Assembly: GCF_019097595.1 (NCBI RefSeq)
Contig: NC_080716.1
Span: 7,924,140-7,988,139 of the forward strand
DNA: 64,000 nucleotides
Source: Hemibagrus wyckioides
Taxonomy: Eukaryota; Chordata; Actinopteri; Siluriformes; Bagridae
Direction: 5' to 3'
Shown here: positions 1 through 12,375 of the stretch, in pieces
Position numbering within the stretch: the stretch's first letter is position 1
How the letters are laid out: every line of letters begins with the position of its first letter
The notes under the pieces: generated by a model
Databases searched by the model: none
Seen by the model: only the letters and a program-made list of their open reading frames with translations
What the model was told of the DNA's origin: nothing
Position numbers and translations under genes: made by a program

Positions 1-660
1 CTCTAGATGACTGGGTCAGAGCATCTCCAAAACATGCAGTGGTTAGTACTAACCCAAAGTGGGCCAAAGAAACACAGTTAAAGTGTCATGGGCACCAAAG
101 GCTCAGTGATGTGCATAGGGAATGAAAGCTAGCTCATCGGGTGCGATCCGACAGAAGATCTACTGTAGCACAAAGTGCTGATAAAGTTAATGGCCTCTGG
201 TAGAAAGGTGTTAGAACACAGTGCATCACAGCTTGTGACAGACCAGACCAGACAGAGTGCCCATGCTGACCCCGGTCCATTGACAAAAGCACCTACATGA
301 GCATCAGAAGTGAACCATCGAGCAATGAAAGAAGGAGTCTGGTCTGATGAATCACATTTTCTTTTACATCATGTGGACGGCTGAGTGTGAGTGTGTCGCT
401 TACCTGGGGAAGAAATGGCACCAGGATGCACTATGGGAAGAAGGTAAGCCAGCAGAGGCAGTATAATGCTCCGAGTAATGTTCCCTGCCACAGTGCAAAA
501 ACAGTTCAGGAATGGTTTGAGGAACATGACAAAGAGTTCAAGGTGTTGATTTGCAAATTCCCAGATCTAATGGAGCATCTGTGGCATGTGCTGTATATCC
601 ATGCAGGTCCCACCTTGCAACTTATGCAACTTACAGAATCCATGCCACAATATATCTGAC
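1..660 (+). mobile_element. Tc1/mariner remnant, 5' part cut by window edge
   Basis: Decayed Tc1-like transposase sequence reading left to right. Recognisable stretches are the segment after the helix-turn-helix (from position 6), the region around the first catalytic Asp (CTGATGAATCACATTTTC near 345-362), the MAPGCTMGRR-like block near 415-450, and the C-terminal block near 500-645. The frame is broken many times and the segment carrying the second Asp is missing (jump near 485-495). The same family recurs at 33110-33870 and 60062-60547. Family resemblance is from memory of fish Tc1 elements; boundaries are approximate. Confidence 0.72.
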
Positions 661-1700
661 TGTCTGTCAATCACTACCAAATCTGGGAGAAAATGTTTAA
701 TTTTGAGTGAGGAATGTGCTTTGAAAATATCCATTATAATCCATTCTAAAAAGGTCTAAGAGAAAAATATTTAAAAAAAAAAAAAAAAATTCTGAATCAC
801 ATTTTTCTGAGGACACATGTGGTTATTATTGCTTGTCAGGCAGTGAAGGAAAGAGCTCCTGTGTGCATGATGAGAAGGTGTGATTGAGGAATTTTTTCCA
901 GGCACTTCACTCTTGCCTTCACTTGGCCTCCATCAGCTAGTCGAGTCTGAAATACACCCAGATGGACGTGTTGGTGCTAGACAGAGTGACTATGCTTTAA
1001 GTGTCTCCTGGCACATAAACACAAATAATACCTGCTCCAGGTGGCTTGGCAGCTTGATGGAGGCATGACCTATACACATGCACGTGTAGAGGGAGGTAAA
1101 AGTCTCTGCAGCAGGCAGCACCGGTACAGAAGCACTGATCAGTGCACTATGATGATGCTTAAACTTTATATTGGCTAAATGCTCATAAGTATTTAAATTA
1201 TTTGTTTGTGATGAAAAGGAATAACATGGATATTACATGCAAACATCAGACAAGTCAGATGGTACAACATACATATGTTAGGTGTAGGTGAGATGTGGCT
1301 TGAGACCCACATAAGCTGACAATTACCATGAAGAAGGGGAGTCAGAAGTGCATGGTTTTTGAACCCGAACGACTCTTTTCAATAGCCTGCTCTCTAATAT
1401 GTCCCTGAACCTCTATAAAGCCTGATGTGTTCCAGCCACATGCCAAAAAAAGCCCTGATATTGAGCAGCGTTGGAAAAAATAATTATCAAAATACAAATC
1501 ATCCTCTTGTAGACAGTTATAAACTTATTCTCTTACACATCTTACAGATCACTGCAATTGATCTTCTTTATTAAAAGAAATGGAGTTAAAACCATAAGGC
1601 AATTAAAAAAACAAATACATACTAAACAGAAGGTTTGAAAAAAGGGTTTGAGATACAAATTTTCACATTCCATTAAAATAACCTATTTTTTTTTTAATTA
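661..1700. other. non-coding stretch, nothing recognised
   Basis: AT-rich sequence with an A-run near 772-789. The short open frames (for example 880-1068) show no recognisable domain. No repeat family identified. Confidence 0.5.
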
Positions 1701-1727
1701 GATGATGATGATGATGATTGTTGTTGC

Positions 1728-1759
<32 letters not shown>

Positions 1760-1890
1760 CTAATAATAATAATACTAATAATAATAATTTTGTAATAATA
1801 CAAAATTACTAATTAACTATATATATATATATATATATATATTACATACATGTATATATACATAATATATATACAATATATTAAATATAT
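1701..1890. repeat. compound microsatellite (GAT)n-(TAA)n-(TA)n
   Basis: GAT repeats at 1701-1717, an interrupted TAA array to about 1790, then TA repeats near 1817-1842 and TA-rich sequence to about 1890. Confidence 0.9.
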
Positions 1891-2088
1891 ATAAAAGTCC
1901 TAATTTGATAAAAAAGAAAAAAATCTAAATATTTTTTTTCAGGACAATATAATATAATCTATTATATATCTAATATATTATAATGATCAATGTAATACTA
2001 TGATGTGTGCAGTATGACATATCTCACTTTTGTCAGCTTTCTGCTGTTGTTTTAATCATCAATATTTCTACAGAAAATATAATTGTAT

Positions 2089-2120
2089 ATAATAATAATA
2101 ATAATAACAACAACAACAAC

Positions 2121-2158
<38 letters not shown>
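2089..2158. repeat. (AAT)n/(AAC)n microsatellite
   Basis: AAT units switch to ACA units and back within 70 bp. Confidence 0.9.
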
Positions 2159-2159
2159 G

Positions 2160-4660
2160 GAATTGACCATTTTACCTAATGTTTAATTTTCTTACAAAGG
2201 TTTAATGACAAAATAATAGATACTGCCGTTGTATTTTGTGTAATAATTGTGTTAATTAACGCAATGGCACACATCAGAAATAAAAACACAAAAGTAAATA
2301 TTTTTTGCTTTTGCCAGTAAAATAATTATGGATAATAGACCACCATTAGCAAGAAAACATCAACAAACCTGCCAGAAACGGCAACAGCGGCTAGCAGCAT
2401 GTCTCTAGCGAGACAGTCAGCATTAAACAGCAGGGTTAGTCTTCTTCTTCTTCTGTCTATGTAATCTATGAAACACAGTGTTTCTATTTTCCTTGATGAA
2501 AGGACACCACTTTAAGGCTTTAAACTGATTGCACAAGACAAGGCATGTTTAATACTCAATTAGACTACCATATAAGTACATTGAAATAAGCCCATGCGTT
2601 TTTATTAACAGTAATATGTATTAAAATATGTCCAAAAATATATGACATTACACATAGAGTCATTTTATTTTATTATTATCCCTACTTTTCAGATAGTTAT
2701 ACATCATCCTGTCAAATCAGTTAAGAAGGAAAACTTTTATGTTGTGAGTTCATTCCCCACAAAGCCACAATTAAGGAAACGGATGGAGGTATTGTGGTTG
2801 GAATGCACTAAACTTGCAGACATGCCTGGATAAAATTGAGTAAGGAATAAAGGATCATATTCCTATTCCTGTCTACAATAAACCAAGTGTTCTTTTTTTT
2901 TTAATTATTTTACAAAAAGAGGCAATCTAATGAGACAAATTCTGGAATATCTGAGCAATGCTCTTCATGAGTTGCTCATGGGTTTCCTCTGGGTTCTGGG
3001 TTTTCTTCCCACTCTGGAAAACATGCCGGTAGTAAAATGGCCTCTTAGGTGTGCATGAGTGTGTGAGTGATTATGTGTGCGTGTGTATTGTCATATTTCC
3101 AGGACCCACCATGACTAAAACCAAGATTAAGCAGCTAATCAAATGATCGCAACACAAAGGTGAGACAAATTTGACATGCAGCCTTGACGCAAACATGCAA
3201 GTAAATGATAATCTTTCAGGAAAATTACATTAGCAGGTAAATGTGCTTATCGGGTTGCCAGCTACATCACTGTGAATAATAACACTGACTCAAGCTGCCT
3301 GTTCTAACGAGGCCTCCTCACGAAAAAACATCATGTCATTAATGTGTGCTCATGCGCCATTTCTGCTCAAATAAACCTATAAAAGGAAAACCTCCTCCTT
3401 TTAACGTTCACATTGTTGTGTTACTGTCCCGAATGGGCGAGTGTATTTTTAGTTAGTTGCACTATTGGGTTTCATTAAATCGGCTGCGAGGGCCCCAGAC
3501 AGCCTGTGCCCTGTCAGAGGCCGAGAGCAGTTTCCTGCTTGTGTTGTGACGCAAGCCGGTCAGCCACACATGCTTGCGCGCGCACATACTCAGCTCGTAG
3601 AATGGGTTCTTTGTACTGATCTCAAGCACTGACACTATTTTTCCCCTCCACACCCACAGACACTCAAACACACAACTGCCTGCCAGCCTGCTTTACTGTC
3701 TGTGTCTCCTTCAAGCTCTCCATTTCAGCAGCTGCTCTCAAAAATACTGCAAACGCAGAACTGAGATTTTTTTTTTTTCCCCTAGCAATTTCACACAGCA
3801 AGCCCCTCTGAGCCACGTCTGGTCCTGATGTGGTTTTTGTGCAAGCGTAACTTCAGAAGAACACTCTAATTGCCATGCCTGTGAAAGGTGCATGCTGGGA
3901 GATTCCTAGTTAAGGCTTCGACTTTCTCTGCTACGCTTTTCACCCCTCATTATGGACACTCTATGCCAAAGAAAAGCACCTTTGGAGGATAAAGTTTCCC
4001 TGTGAAGGCTTTATACTCTGCCTTCTCAGACAAATTTAATGCTGTGAATGTCATGGCACTGGCAATCTGGCTCACTGGCTCCCCCTTCAGGGTAGAAAAA
4101 AATTACCCCCCCCCCCCCAAAAAAAAAAGGAAAAAAAAAAGAAAAAGAATCCTGATATTTATCCGATGCTTCTATATATTGGCATGCTGATGCCTCACTG
4201 TACTCCTATGACTAAATGAATAAGCAAATAAATGGAAATGTAAAATCACATGATCTCGTCTCACTTACTACTTAAAGAAGAAAAACTGGAAAAACACATG
4301 CTCTAAACATTCACACACTTCCAGACAGGGTCTAATACCTATTGAATCGTTTAAGGTAAAAAAAAGAAAAAGGCTTGTTTCTATTTGATATTTCTACTCA
4401 TCAAAAGGATTTTCTGTAGCCAACAGTCAATAAATAGATGTGTGAAATGTTCTGTCCATACAGAAATCAGCAGTTAATGCGTGCACGAGTGCAGTTGCTC
4501 AACTTTGAGCTGGACTAATTATAGGTTCATCTTTCATCTCTGTAATTATATTTAGATGCTATTAGTTTGACATCTACCATGAAAAGGGATGTTAGGGATA
4601 TGGTAAAAGTGACAGTGTCATCTGCATGAACTGGATCTGTTTTCTTTCCAAAGTTCTTCC
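2160..4660. other. non-coding stretch with a GC-richer patch
   Basis: No gene recognised. The 3300-3720 part is richer in GC and CpG than its surroundings (around 3480-3600) and contains a TATAAAA string near 3379, but there is no convincing open frame or splice structure. A C-run followed by A-runs lies at about 4106-4140. Confidence 0.4.
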
Positions 4661-4664
4661 CTCT

Positions 4665-4765
4665 CTCGCTTTCAATTCAATTCAGTTTTACTTATATAGC
4701 CATTTTAGCTATGAACAATATCACAAAGCAGATTTAGGAAACCTCTGGCTGTAGACATAGATCCT
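4665..4765 (+). repeat. dispersed fish repeat (CAATTCAATT family), fragment
   Basis: Starts with the TTCAATTCAATTC motif, followed by a degenerate form of the block that ends 'CAAAGCAG'. Clearer copies occur at 29095-29235 and 38843-39070, and an opposite-strand copy at 48525-48665. The class of element is not determined. Confidence 0.6.
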
Positions 4766-5690
4766 TAATGAGAAAACCTTTATGTTTCTTATCTAGCAGA
4801 GAAGCTTGTTCTTGATTTCTGTGATGGTGAAGTGCTCCAATCATTCCTGATCTATCTCACCCCTTTACAAAATCTGGAGAGAAGCTTTAAGCAGCCCTGG
4901 CACACACCCTTCAGGTCAGGTCATTCTACATTGTGTGAGTGTACCAGCCAGAATAGTGTATTACTATTAATTATTCTTTGAAGAAAGTCTGAAAAAAATA
5001 AAATAAAGTTTCTCCTTTTTTTGTGGCTTCTGGGTAGCTTGTTTCCAGAAACAGAGATAATGACTGGGTGTTTGTGTGGGTAGATATGCAGTATGACTTC
5101 CATGGTGCCAGCTCAACTAAGCCACACCAGCCTTGGTGGACGTGTGAACCGTGTGATCTTTGGCTAAGATCCCAAACTCTGACAGCAAAACACAGGAAAA
5201 ACATTAATTCAAATAATTAACTGCTGTGCCTTTTAGAGTTGTTTAAACCACAGTCATTGAATATGTAAAGACATCAGATGCAAATAATTCTGGACAACAA
5301 TACCTGTTAGATCAGGGCTGATCAATTTCACTCCTGGAGGCCAGAGCCCACACAGTGTGATGATTTTTCTCGCTGGAATTGTTTACTCCTGATTTCTGTT
5401 TTCCTTTTTTTAATATGTTATATATTTGTCTTTCTGAGTACATTTATGAGAACAATGTTTATTGTGCTTTAAAAAGTTTTATTTCAGTTAATAGTTTTGC
5501 ATTGTTGAACAAGCCAGTAAAAACAACAAGGCAAAAATGAAAGAAATCTTTCTTTTTATAGCAATATATTTATGAGAAAGGAGGCCAAGTCTGTGTAATA
5601 TTATATAATGCTTATATTATACCGTTATTCGTTTCATTAAAGCAAACATTGAACACAAGAACCTAGTGAAACTGTGTTCTATTAGGAATA
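4766..5690. other. non-coding stretch
   Basis: No gene recognised. A short piece at about 5310-5350 ('CTCCTGGAGGCC') resembles a common fish dispersed repeat. Confidence 0.4.
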
Positions 5691-5694
5691 CAAG

Positions 5695-5781
<87 letters not shown>

Positions 5782-5782
5782 A
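5695..5782. repeat. (AAAG)n microsatellite
   Basis: About 22 uninterrupted AAAG units. Confidence 0.95.
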
Positions 5783-6189
5783 TTCAGATTGATAAAAAAA
5801 AATCAAATATATTCTCAGAGACATTTCTAAAACTGCGTAGGTCGGTGCTACATAAATTATAGATGAGTCCTCAAGGTGAAAAGGAGAAAGAATGAGTAGA
5901 GGGGAGCTTTCAAATGTACATATGTCCTAATACTGACACTATTGTGAAAAAGGTCTATTTTGTTATGATATAAACAAAGACAACATATTACGTATAATTA
6001 TACATTATTACAAATACATATTATTATACTTAATATTACACTTATGTATATTGTACATAAAGAAAATTATTACATTAGAACTTTTCTGAAAATAATGATA
6101 TTTTCGCTCACAAATTTAATTACAAATTTACTGACAGGACATTTTTGCATAAAAGCAAACAAATCACAAAGTGACAAGAAATTAAAAAA

Positions 6190-6960
6190 GGGATTAAGTA
6201 CAATTAGGGCCATACACAGTGAGCAGGATGGTTAAGGAGAGGAAAAGACCTCCAGAGATCACAGTTTTAGAATTGCACAATTTGATCCAAAAGTTGATTT
6301 AGAAGATTTAGAATCAACCCACTTTCACAACAACATTACAAAGCCCTACTGCAGAGTATCATGAAATGCAACATCTGAAGTTCACCAAGCATCATCAGAA
6401 GTACAAATGGTACTGTGCGATACAGGCAGATGAGAAAATGGAAATTGAGAAGATGGAAATCAGACTTTCTGGCCATGTGCACCTTTAGCATGTTTTGGTG
6501 ATTGGTAAAAGCTCAGTGGAAAATATGCAGATTTTGCAGTGAATTCTTCAGGGATGTTTTGTAGCAGGTGCTTCAGGGGTTCTTGTGAAGATTTATGGCA
6601 CGAATAATTGTGTTAAGTATCAGGACATTTCAACCCAAAACCTCCTGGCCAATATTCTGAGCTTTCAATAAGATGATGAGCCGAACATACTTCACATCAA
6701 CATAGATGTGGTTAAAGAAACACAAAATCAGTTATTTGCCTGTCTCAAGCTCCACATTTGAACTGTTTAAAAAAAGAAAACCTGTAGTGTTGGAAAAGAA
6801 GAATAAATTCCACGTGAACAAATCCAGGAATATAGATGAGCTTAAAATGATGCATTGCAGATTAGACCAAGAGACATCTTAAAATGTCTCCAACCTTGTT
6901 AAGAAAAAGAAGTTCAGTGCCATTCTCTTCAGGGCAGGTGAGAAATATTAAATTGTAAGC
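6190..6960 (+). mobile_element. Tc1/mariner remnant, strongly decayed
   Basis: Plus-strand text retains Tc1 transposase landmarks: an 'AGAGATCACAG' helix-turn-helix boundary region near 6254, a block like YQDI-AQNLL near 6620-6650, the stretch around the second catalytic Asp near 6670-6715, and a C-terminal 'TCTCCAACCTTGTTAAG' block near 6884-6902. The frame is destroyed by indels. No terminal inverted repeats were found, so the ends are estimates. Confidence 0.6.
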
Positions 6961-7020
6961 ATGCATAATATTTTAAAAACAGTGTTTTGTAGAAGAAGGC
7001 ACTGCTTAATATAAAGGTTT

Positions 7021-7033
7021 GGGGGGGGGGGGG
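7021..7033. repeat. G homopolymer
   Basis: Run of 13 G; a likely sequencing or assembly weak point. Confidence 0.9.
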
Positions 7034-7146
7034 TTAAATCAGTGCTCCACAATGAGCTCAAAATATCACTAACAGCATGTGTTGTTCTTTTATATATTAA
7101 CATTTGCTCATTGTTATGGAGGATAACATTATGTCTGGACGGCTCT

Positions 7147-7174
7147 ATACATACATACATACATACATACATAT
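7147..7174. repeat. (ATAC)n microsatellite
   Basis: About seven ATAC units. Confidence 0.9.
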
Positions 7175-7179
7175 CTATT

Positions 7180-7979
7180 TACAAATATACATCCATACAT
7201 GTATACAGTACATACAATATTCCAGTTAAAAGACAATCTTATGTTATTTCTTTATGTGCTGTATTACAGTCATTATAACATGATGATGGAAAATCTATGC
7301 AGTTTATCAGAAGCATCTGTTAAAATCACAGTGTTTTAAAAAATAAAAGGATTTCTTGTTGAGGCAGAAGCTCACAGAAGTCTCACCTCTCAAGAACTGT
7401 TAATACTATTTCCCCTTCTGAGATTAGACTGTGTGTCTATCAACAAAACTATTTAACAGCCTTTTTCAGCTCTGCAGAGTGAAAGTGTTGCCAACACAAA
7501 CTGTACTTGGTAACAATACTACATGTGTTTAGACTCGCTGTCAAAGTAAGAAGAGTCTCGACTGAGTCAGGAGGTAAACTGAGAACATCAGTAACACCCA
7601 TTAAGATAAAAATGTACAGGGTTATAGTCGGTTGTAGCGTGTGTGTACACAGGGAGGTGCAGGACCAACCTATGTCTTAATCTCAATCAATGAGTCATGA
7701 GTCTCCATGGATCATTCAGATAACATCCTCTCTGGCAGGTTCCTGCACAGCACTGTTTGTCAGAACAGCCTTTCGTCCGGGAAAGACCTTGGCCTCTCTG
7801 ATTTATATCCCATTCATGTTACTGCTAGCATCCGCTGTTTATGTAAAATTACAAGTTGTATTAAATCTCATTTAATCTAATTCATAATTCATGTTGGTCA
7901 TGTGCTGTGCTTGTCAAAGGTTAAGTATTCATCAAGGAATTAGCATGCAAATGTGCTTTTCCAGGTCATTGTACATCTC
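7180..7979. other. downstream flank of the kisspeptin receptor gene; candidate conserved non-coding block
   Basis: No coding region. The part at about 7770-7960 is complex, AT-rich sequence with homeodomain-type TAATT strings and an octamer-like ATGCAAAT at about 7945-7952. This is the look of a conserved non-coding element, but conservation cannot be tested here. Confidence 0.35.
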
Positions 7980-7985
7980 TTTATT
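7980..7985 (-). terminator. candidate poly(A) signal AATAAA for the kisspeptin receptor
   Basis: TTTATT on the plus strand reads AATAAA on the minus strand, about 135 nt past the receptor stop codon at 8119-8121. It is the first canonical hexamer that I see downstream of the stop. Confidence 0.5.
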
Positions 7986-8118
7986 ATGCACACTGGCTCT
8001 CCCTGAAGAAATCATGTAATTTCCAAATTCATCAGTTTGTTTTGGTGCAGGACGTGCCAGCAATTAAGCATTTGGCTATGTGCAGATGGAGGCGCTAATT
8101 CTCATCCATGCCTGCTGC

Positions 8119-8493
8119 TCATTTTCTTTCGGTATTGCTCTCGTCTGTTGCAACAAATTTAATTTCTGCGTTTGCTGTACGGGAGATTACGCTGCTGTCC
8201 CTCACCGCATGCCTGAAGAGGAAGGGGAAAGTCTTCCTGAAGGACTTTCGGAAGCTGGCTCCCATGAAGCCGTACACGATGGGGTTGATAGACGAGTTGG
8301 CATACGACATACAGTTGGCCCATGTCTTGATCTTATATGTGGCGTAATTGACCTTAAAGTTCGGGTAGAAAGACTGAAAGAGGACAAAGATTTGAATTGG
8401 ACCCCAGCAGATCGTAAAGAGCACCACGATGACCACCACCATTTTGGAAACCTTACTCCTGATGGAAATGGTTCTCTCAGAGAGCAGGTGCAC
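8119..8493 (-). CDS. kiss1r: kisspeptin receptor exon 5 and stop
   Basis: Starts after acceptor CTATTTTCAG. Encodes the rest of loop 3, TM6 (CWGP), TM7 (NPIVY) and a basic, serine-containing tail, ending at a TGA stop complementary to 8119-8121. An open frame on the plus strand here is the antisense shadow of this exon. Confidence 0.95.
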   Translation of the reverse strand: MHLLSERTISIRSKVSKMVVVIVVLFTICWGPIQIFVLFQSFYPNFKVNYATYKIKTWANCMSYANSSINPIVYGFMGASFRKSFRKTFPFLFRHAVRDSSVISRTANAEIKFVATDESNTERK

Positions 8494-11400
8494 CTGAAAA
8501 TAGATCAGCTTTGTCTCTGGCAGGGCTTCAACACACATCATACTTAAAATAAACAGCACACTAGCTGTCTCAAAAGGCCAGCCTATCAAAGGCAAGACCC
8601 TTCAAGCAGTAGAGTGATGAATTATATAACAGCGTCCCCATATGCAATATCTTTTTATTTGAGTTTCAGGACATGGACTGTAATATGCACATATTAAAAA
8701 ATGAATAGCAGTATGGAAGCCCACTGCTCCTACCTGGTGGTTATTATCAACGGGCTCTACAGTTGGCTGGCCCACCCTCTTCAACATGAAGGAGTAGCAG
8801 AATGAGATCGTTAGAACAGGCAGCAGATAGACAGCTATGAACTGGTACAGTATGAAGGCTCTTTCATGTGTCTTTGAGGGAAAGCGCTCCATGCAGTACT
8901 GTCTTGGACCATACCAGTAGCCATCCTCAAGCCTTTGATACATTAAAATTGGGGTGGACAGAATGAAAGAGCCTAGATCAGAAAACACCAGAAAACTATG
9001 TTATTTATTAGTCAAACAAATGTTGCTAGTTCTACATCAATAATATACACTATATTGCCAAAAGTATTCGCTCACCATCCAAATAATCAGAATCAGGTGT
9101 TCCAATCACTTCCATGGCCACAGGTGTATAAAATCAAGCACCTAGGCATGCAGACTGTTTTTACAAACATTTGTGAAAGAATGGGTCGCTCTCAGGAGCT
9201 CAGTGAATTCCAGCGTGGAACTGTGATAGGATGCCACCTGTGCAACAAATCCAGTCGTGAAATTTCCTCGCTCCTAAATATTCCACAGTCAACTGTCAGC
9301 TGTATTATAAGAACGTGGAAGTGTTTGGGAACGACAGCAACTCAGCCACGAAGTGGTAGGCCACGTAAACTGACGGAGCGGGGTCAGCGGATGCTGAGGC
9401 GCATAGTGTGAAGAGGTCGCCAACTTTCTGCAGAGTCAATCGCTACAGACCTCCAAACTTCATGTGGCCTTCAGATTAGCTCAAGAACAGTGCGCAGAGA
9501 GCTTCATGGAATGGGTTTCCATGGCCGAGCAGCTGCATCCAAGCCATACAGCACCAAGTGCAATGCAAAGCGTCGGATGCAGTGGTGTAAAGTACGCCGC
9601 CACTGGACTCTAGAGCAGTGGAGACGCGTTCTCTGGAGTGACGAATCGCGCTTCTCCATCTGGCAATCTGATGGACGAGTCTGGGTTTGGCGGTTGCCAG
9701 GAGAACGGTACTTGTCTGACTGCATTGTGCCAAGTGTAAAGTTTGGTGGAGGGGGGATTATGGTGTGGGGTTGTTTTTCAGGAGCTGGGCTTGGCCCCTT
9801 AGTTCCAGTGAAAGGAACTCTGAATGCTTCAGCATACCAAGACATTTTGGACAATTCCATGCTCCCAACTTTGTGGGAACAGTTTGGAGCTGGCCCCTTC
9901 CTCTTCCAACATGACTGTGCACCAGTGACCAAAGCAAGGTCCATAAAGACATGGATGACAGAGTCTGGTGTGGATGAACTTGACTGGCCTGCACAGAGTC
10001 CTGACCTCAACCCGATAGAACACCTTTGGGATGAATTAGAGCGGAGACTGAGAGCCAGGCCTTCTCGTCCAACATCAGTGTGTGACCTCACAAATGCGCT
10101 TCTGGAAGAATGGTCAAAAATTCCCATAAACACACTCCTAAACCTTGTGGACAGCCTTCCCAGAAGAGTTGAAGCTGTTATAGCTGCAAAGGGTGGACCG
10201 ACGTCATATTGAACCCTATGGATTAGGAATGGGATGTCACTTAAGTTCATATGCGAGTCAAGGCAGGTGAGCGAATACTTTTGGCAATATAGTGTAGCAT
10301 TATTTAGTTAACAGGAAGAAATAATGAGCAAATACTTCTTGTATTGATTTTTTTTATAATAAATAAATCAAGAGCAGCATGATGTTCAACATTTATGGGA
10401 TAAACCAATATTTATACAATTAAGGAGTAAAATTAAGTCCACATACAATACAATAAGCCCACATACAATATAATACAGACCCATACAAACTAACACCTTC
10501 ATTAAGATGTTTGCAATTGGTAAATAGCACAAGTCAGAGGCTTATGAAAGATTAATTCAGTTTTTTTTAAACATGGAGAACAGAGTTCAGTACGCTAGCA
10601 ACATTTAAGAACGTGTGGCCATTTCAATTCTGTTATGTGGATTTATTTTTAGTCATGGATTGAATAAACTGTCAATGCAAGTGTATTTAATTAACATTTA
10701 GGTGAATGTAATAAGCATGTTTAATATTTGTTACTTTTAAGTAATGTAGTAAATAATATAAAGCAATAGGTGATATAAAGCAATACCCAAATGTTGATAA
10801 GACTGGTGATATAATGCACTTGATCTGTCGTAATAAGAAGGCACATTTAATATACTGTACATTTATCAAGAACTTGTAGGCTATTGTGTAGTATATACTT
10901 ACTCGTTAATTAGTAAATGACTTTTTTAAATAAAGGTTTAACTGAGATCTTGATAATGGTATTGTATGACATACCAATCCAGATGCAGACGCTTACAATC
11001 ATGGCAACCCGTGAAGTACGATGACGTAGAGATTTCAAGGGGTACACAGTCACATAGCAACGATCCCCACTCATTGCTGTCAGTGTGATGCACGTGGCCT
11101 GGACCGTCACCTGGAAATAGCCACAGCCATACTTCCTTTCATCAGGAGTGATTATGAAAGCCATTATACAGAGAAAAAAATCTAAAAGTTTCAGGGATGA
11201 GAGACAGACAGTCTATTCGTCTGACAGACAAAAAGGAGGCTGACGCATGTAACAAGTATAATGCAACCTTCTTTTGCAGAGCAGACAAAAACATGGCTTG
11301 TTATTCATCTTTCCGGGGAAACCAATTGAATGGAAGGTTCAAGATCAAGTCTTATTACGGCTCAGGAAAACATTTAATTGAATGAGAGAAGCCACTGCTT

Positions 11401-12299
11401 CCATTGTTATGGCTGTGAATCAGCCGTATTAAAGAATCTATCAGTCTGTAGGCAGTGAAGTGCTCAATAACATGATTTGAAATAATATTACGAATACTCT
11501 GTAGGTGTTATAGATCACTGGTTGGTTTTAAAGACGGCTTTCAAGCAGCTGTTTTCTGTTTTAACAGCCATAATGAGTCTCAACACATAAGCTATGCCTA
11601 ATTATCACTTCCAAGGAACACACAACATCAGGGATAGCATGAACCTTTAACACCCAGTGTGGGAAAGATCAATGCACACCACCTCCAATTTGTTTTTAAC
11701 TAGCTGAATGTATTAATTCAGTCTTCCCACAGCAGCTACACTAGAAAATTAGGGCATGGGGGATCTGTTATTTATCTGGCCAGCAATTATTCCTATTTTT
11801 CAAACATTAAACTACCATGGACTTTCTCAGAGAGATGAACAAAAGCACAATGAGGCTGCCTCTGCAGTGGTTAGCATTGATTGTTCTTGTGTTTTACAGT
11901 CCACTTACCTTCAAGTGCACAGGAAAAACAAAAGAAGACAATAACACTGAATAATCTAACCTGTCCATTTTTTCCACCATAAAGTTACCGTGTTTGGTGT
12001 GGGAGAATAGAAGAACAGTTTTATTCATGTAGTGTGACATTTTTCCTAAACAAAGGCCATGGTTCAACAGAAATCCGGTTCATACACAGAGAAAAGAGCT
12101 TGGTCTTCCTCTCAGGGGAGGCATTGTGTATAAAATATCTACATATGCATTAGAGGTTATCACATTAGCCAACCTAAAGGTTTTAGAAATTATGGCAAGG
12201 ACTAGAAGCCATAACAAAATACAAATTACTAACTCATTACAAATTACTAACTCTTACTCTCATGCAAACTTCACATATTTTAAAATTATATATATATAG

Positions 12300-12375
<76 letters not shown>

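Larger units (their letters stand above)
8973..10974 (-). other. kisspeptin receptor intron 3
   Basis: 2.0-kb GT-AG intron. More than half is the Tc1 element at 9048-10294, which runs antisense to the gene. The remainder (10297-10974) is AT-rich with nothing recognised. Confidence 0.85.

Noticed and set aside
3462..3671. 69-codon minus-strand frame in a GC-richer patch
   Set aside because: No domain, no splice context and no matching sequence elsewhere; the patch is more likely non-coding.
8080..8547. 155-codon plus-strand open frame
   Set aside because: Antisense of receptor exon 5; no domain of its own.
9504..10250. 248-codon minus-strand frame inside Tc1 copy A, with its twin at 21567-22313
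   Set aside because: Shadow frame of the transposase. It is open in both copies only because they are near-identical.
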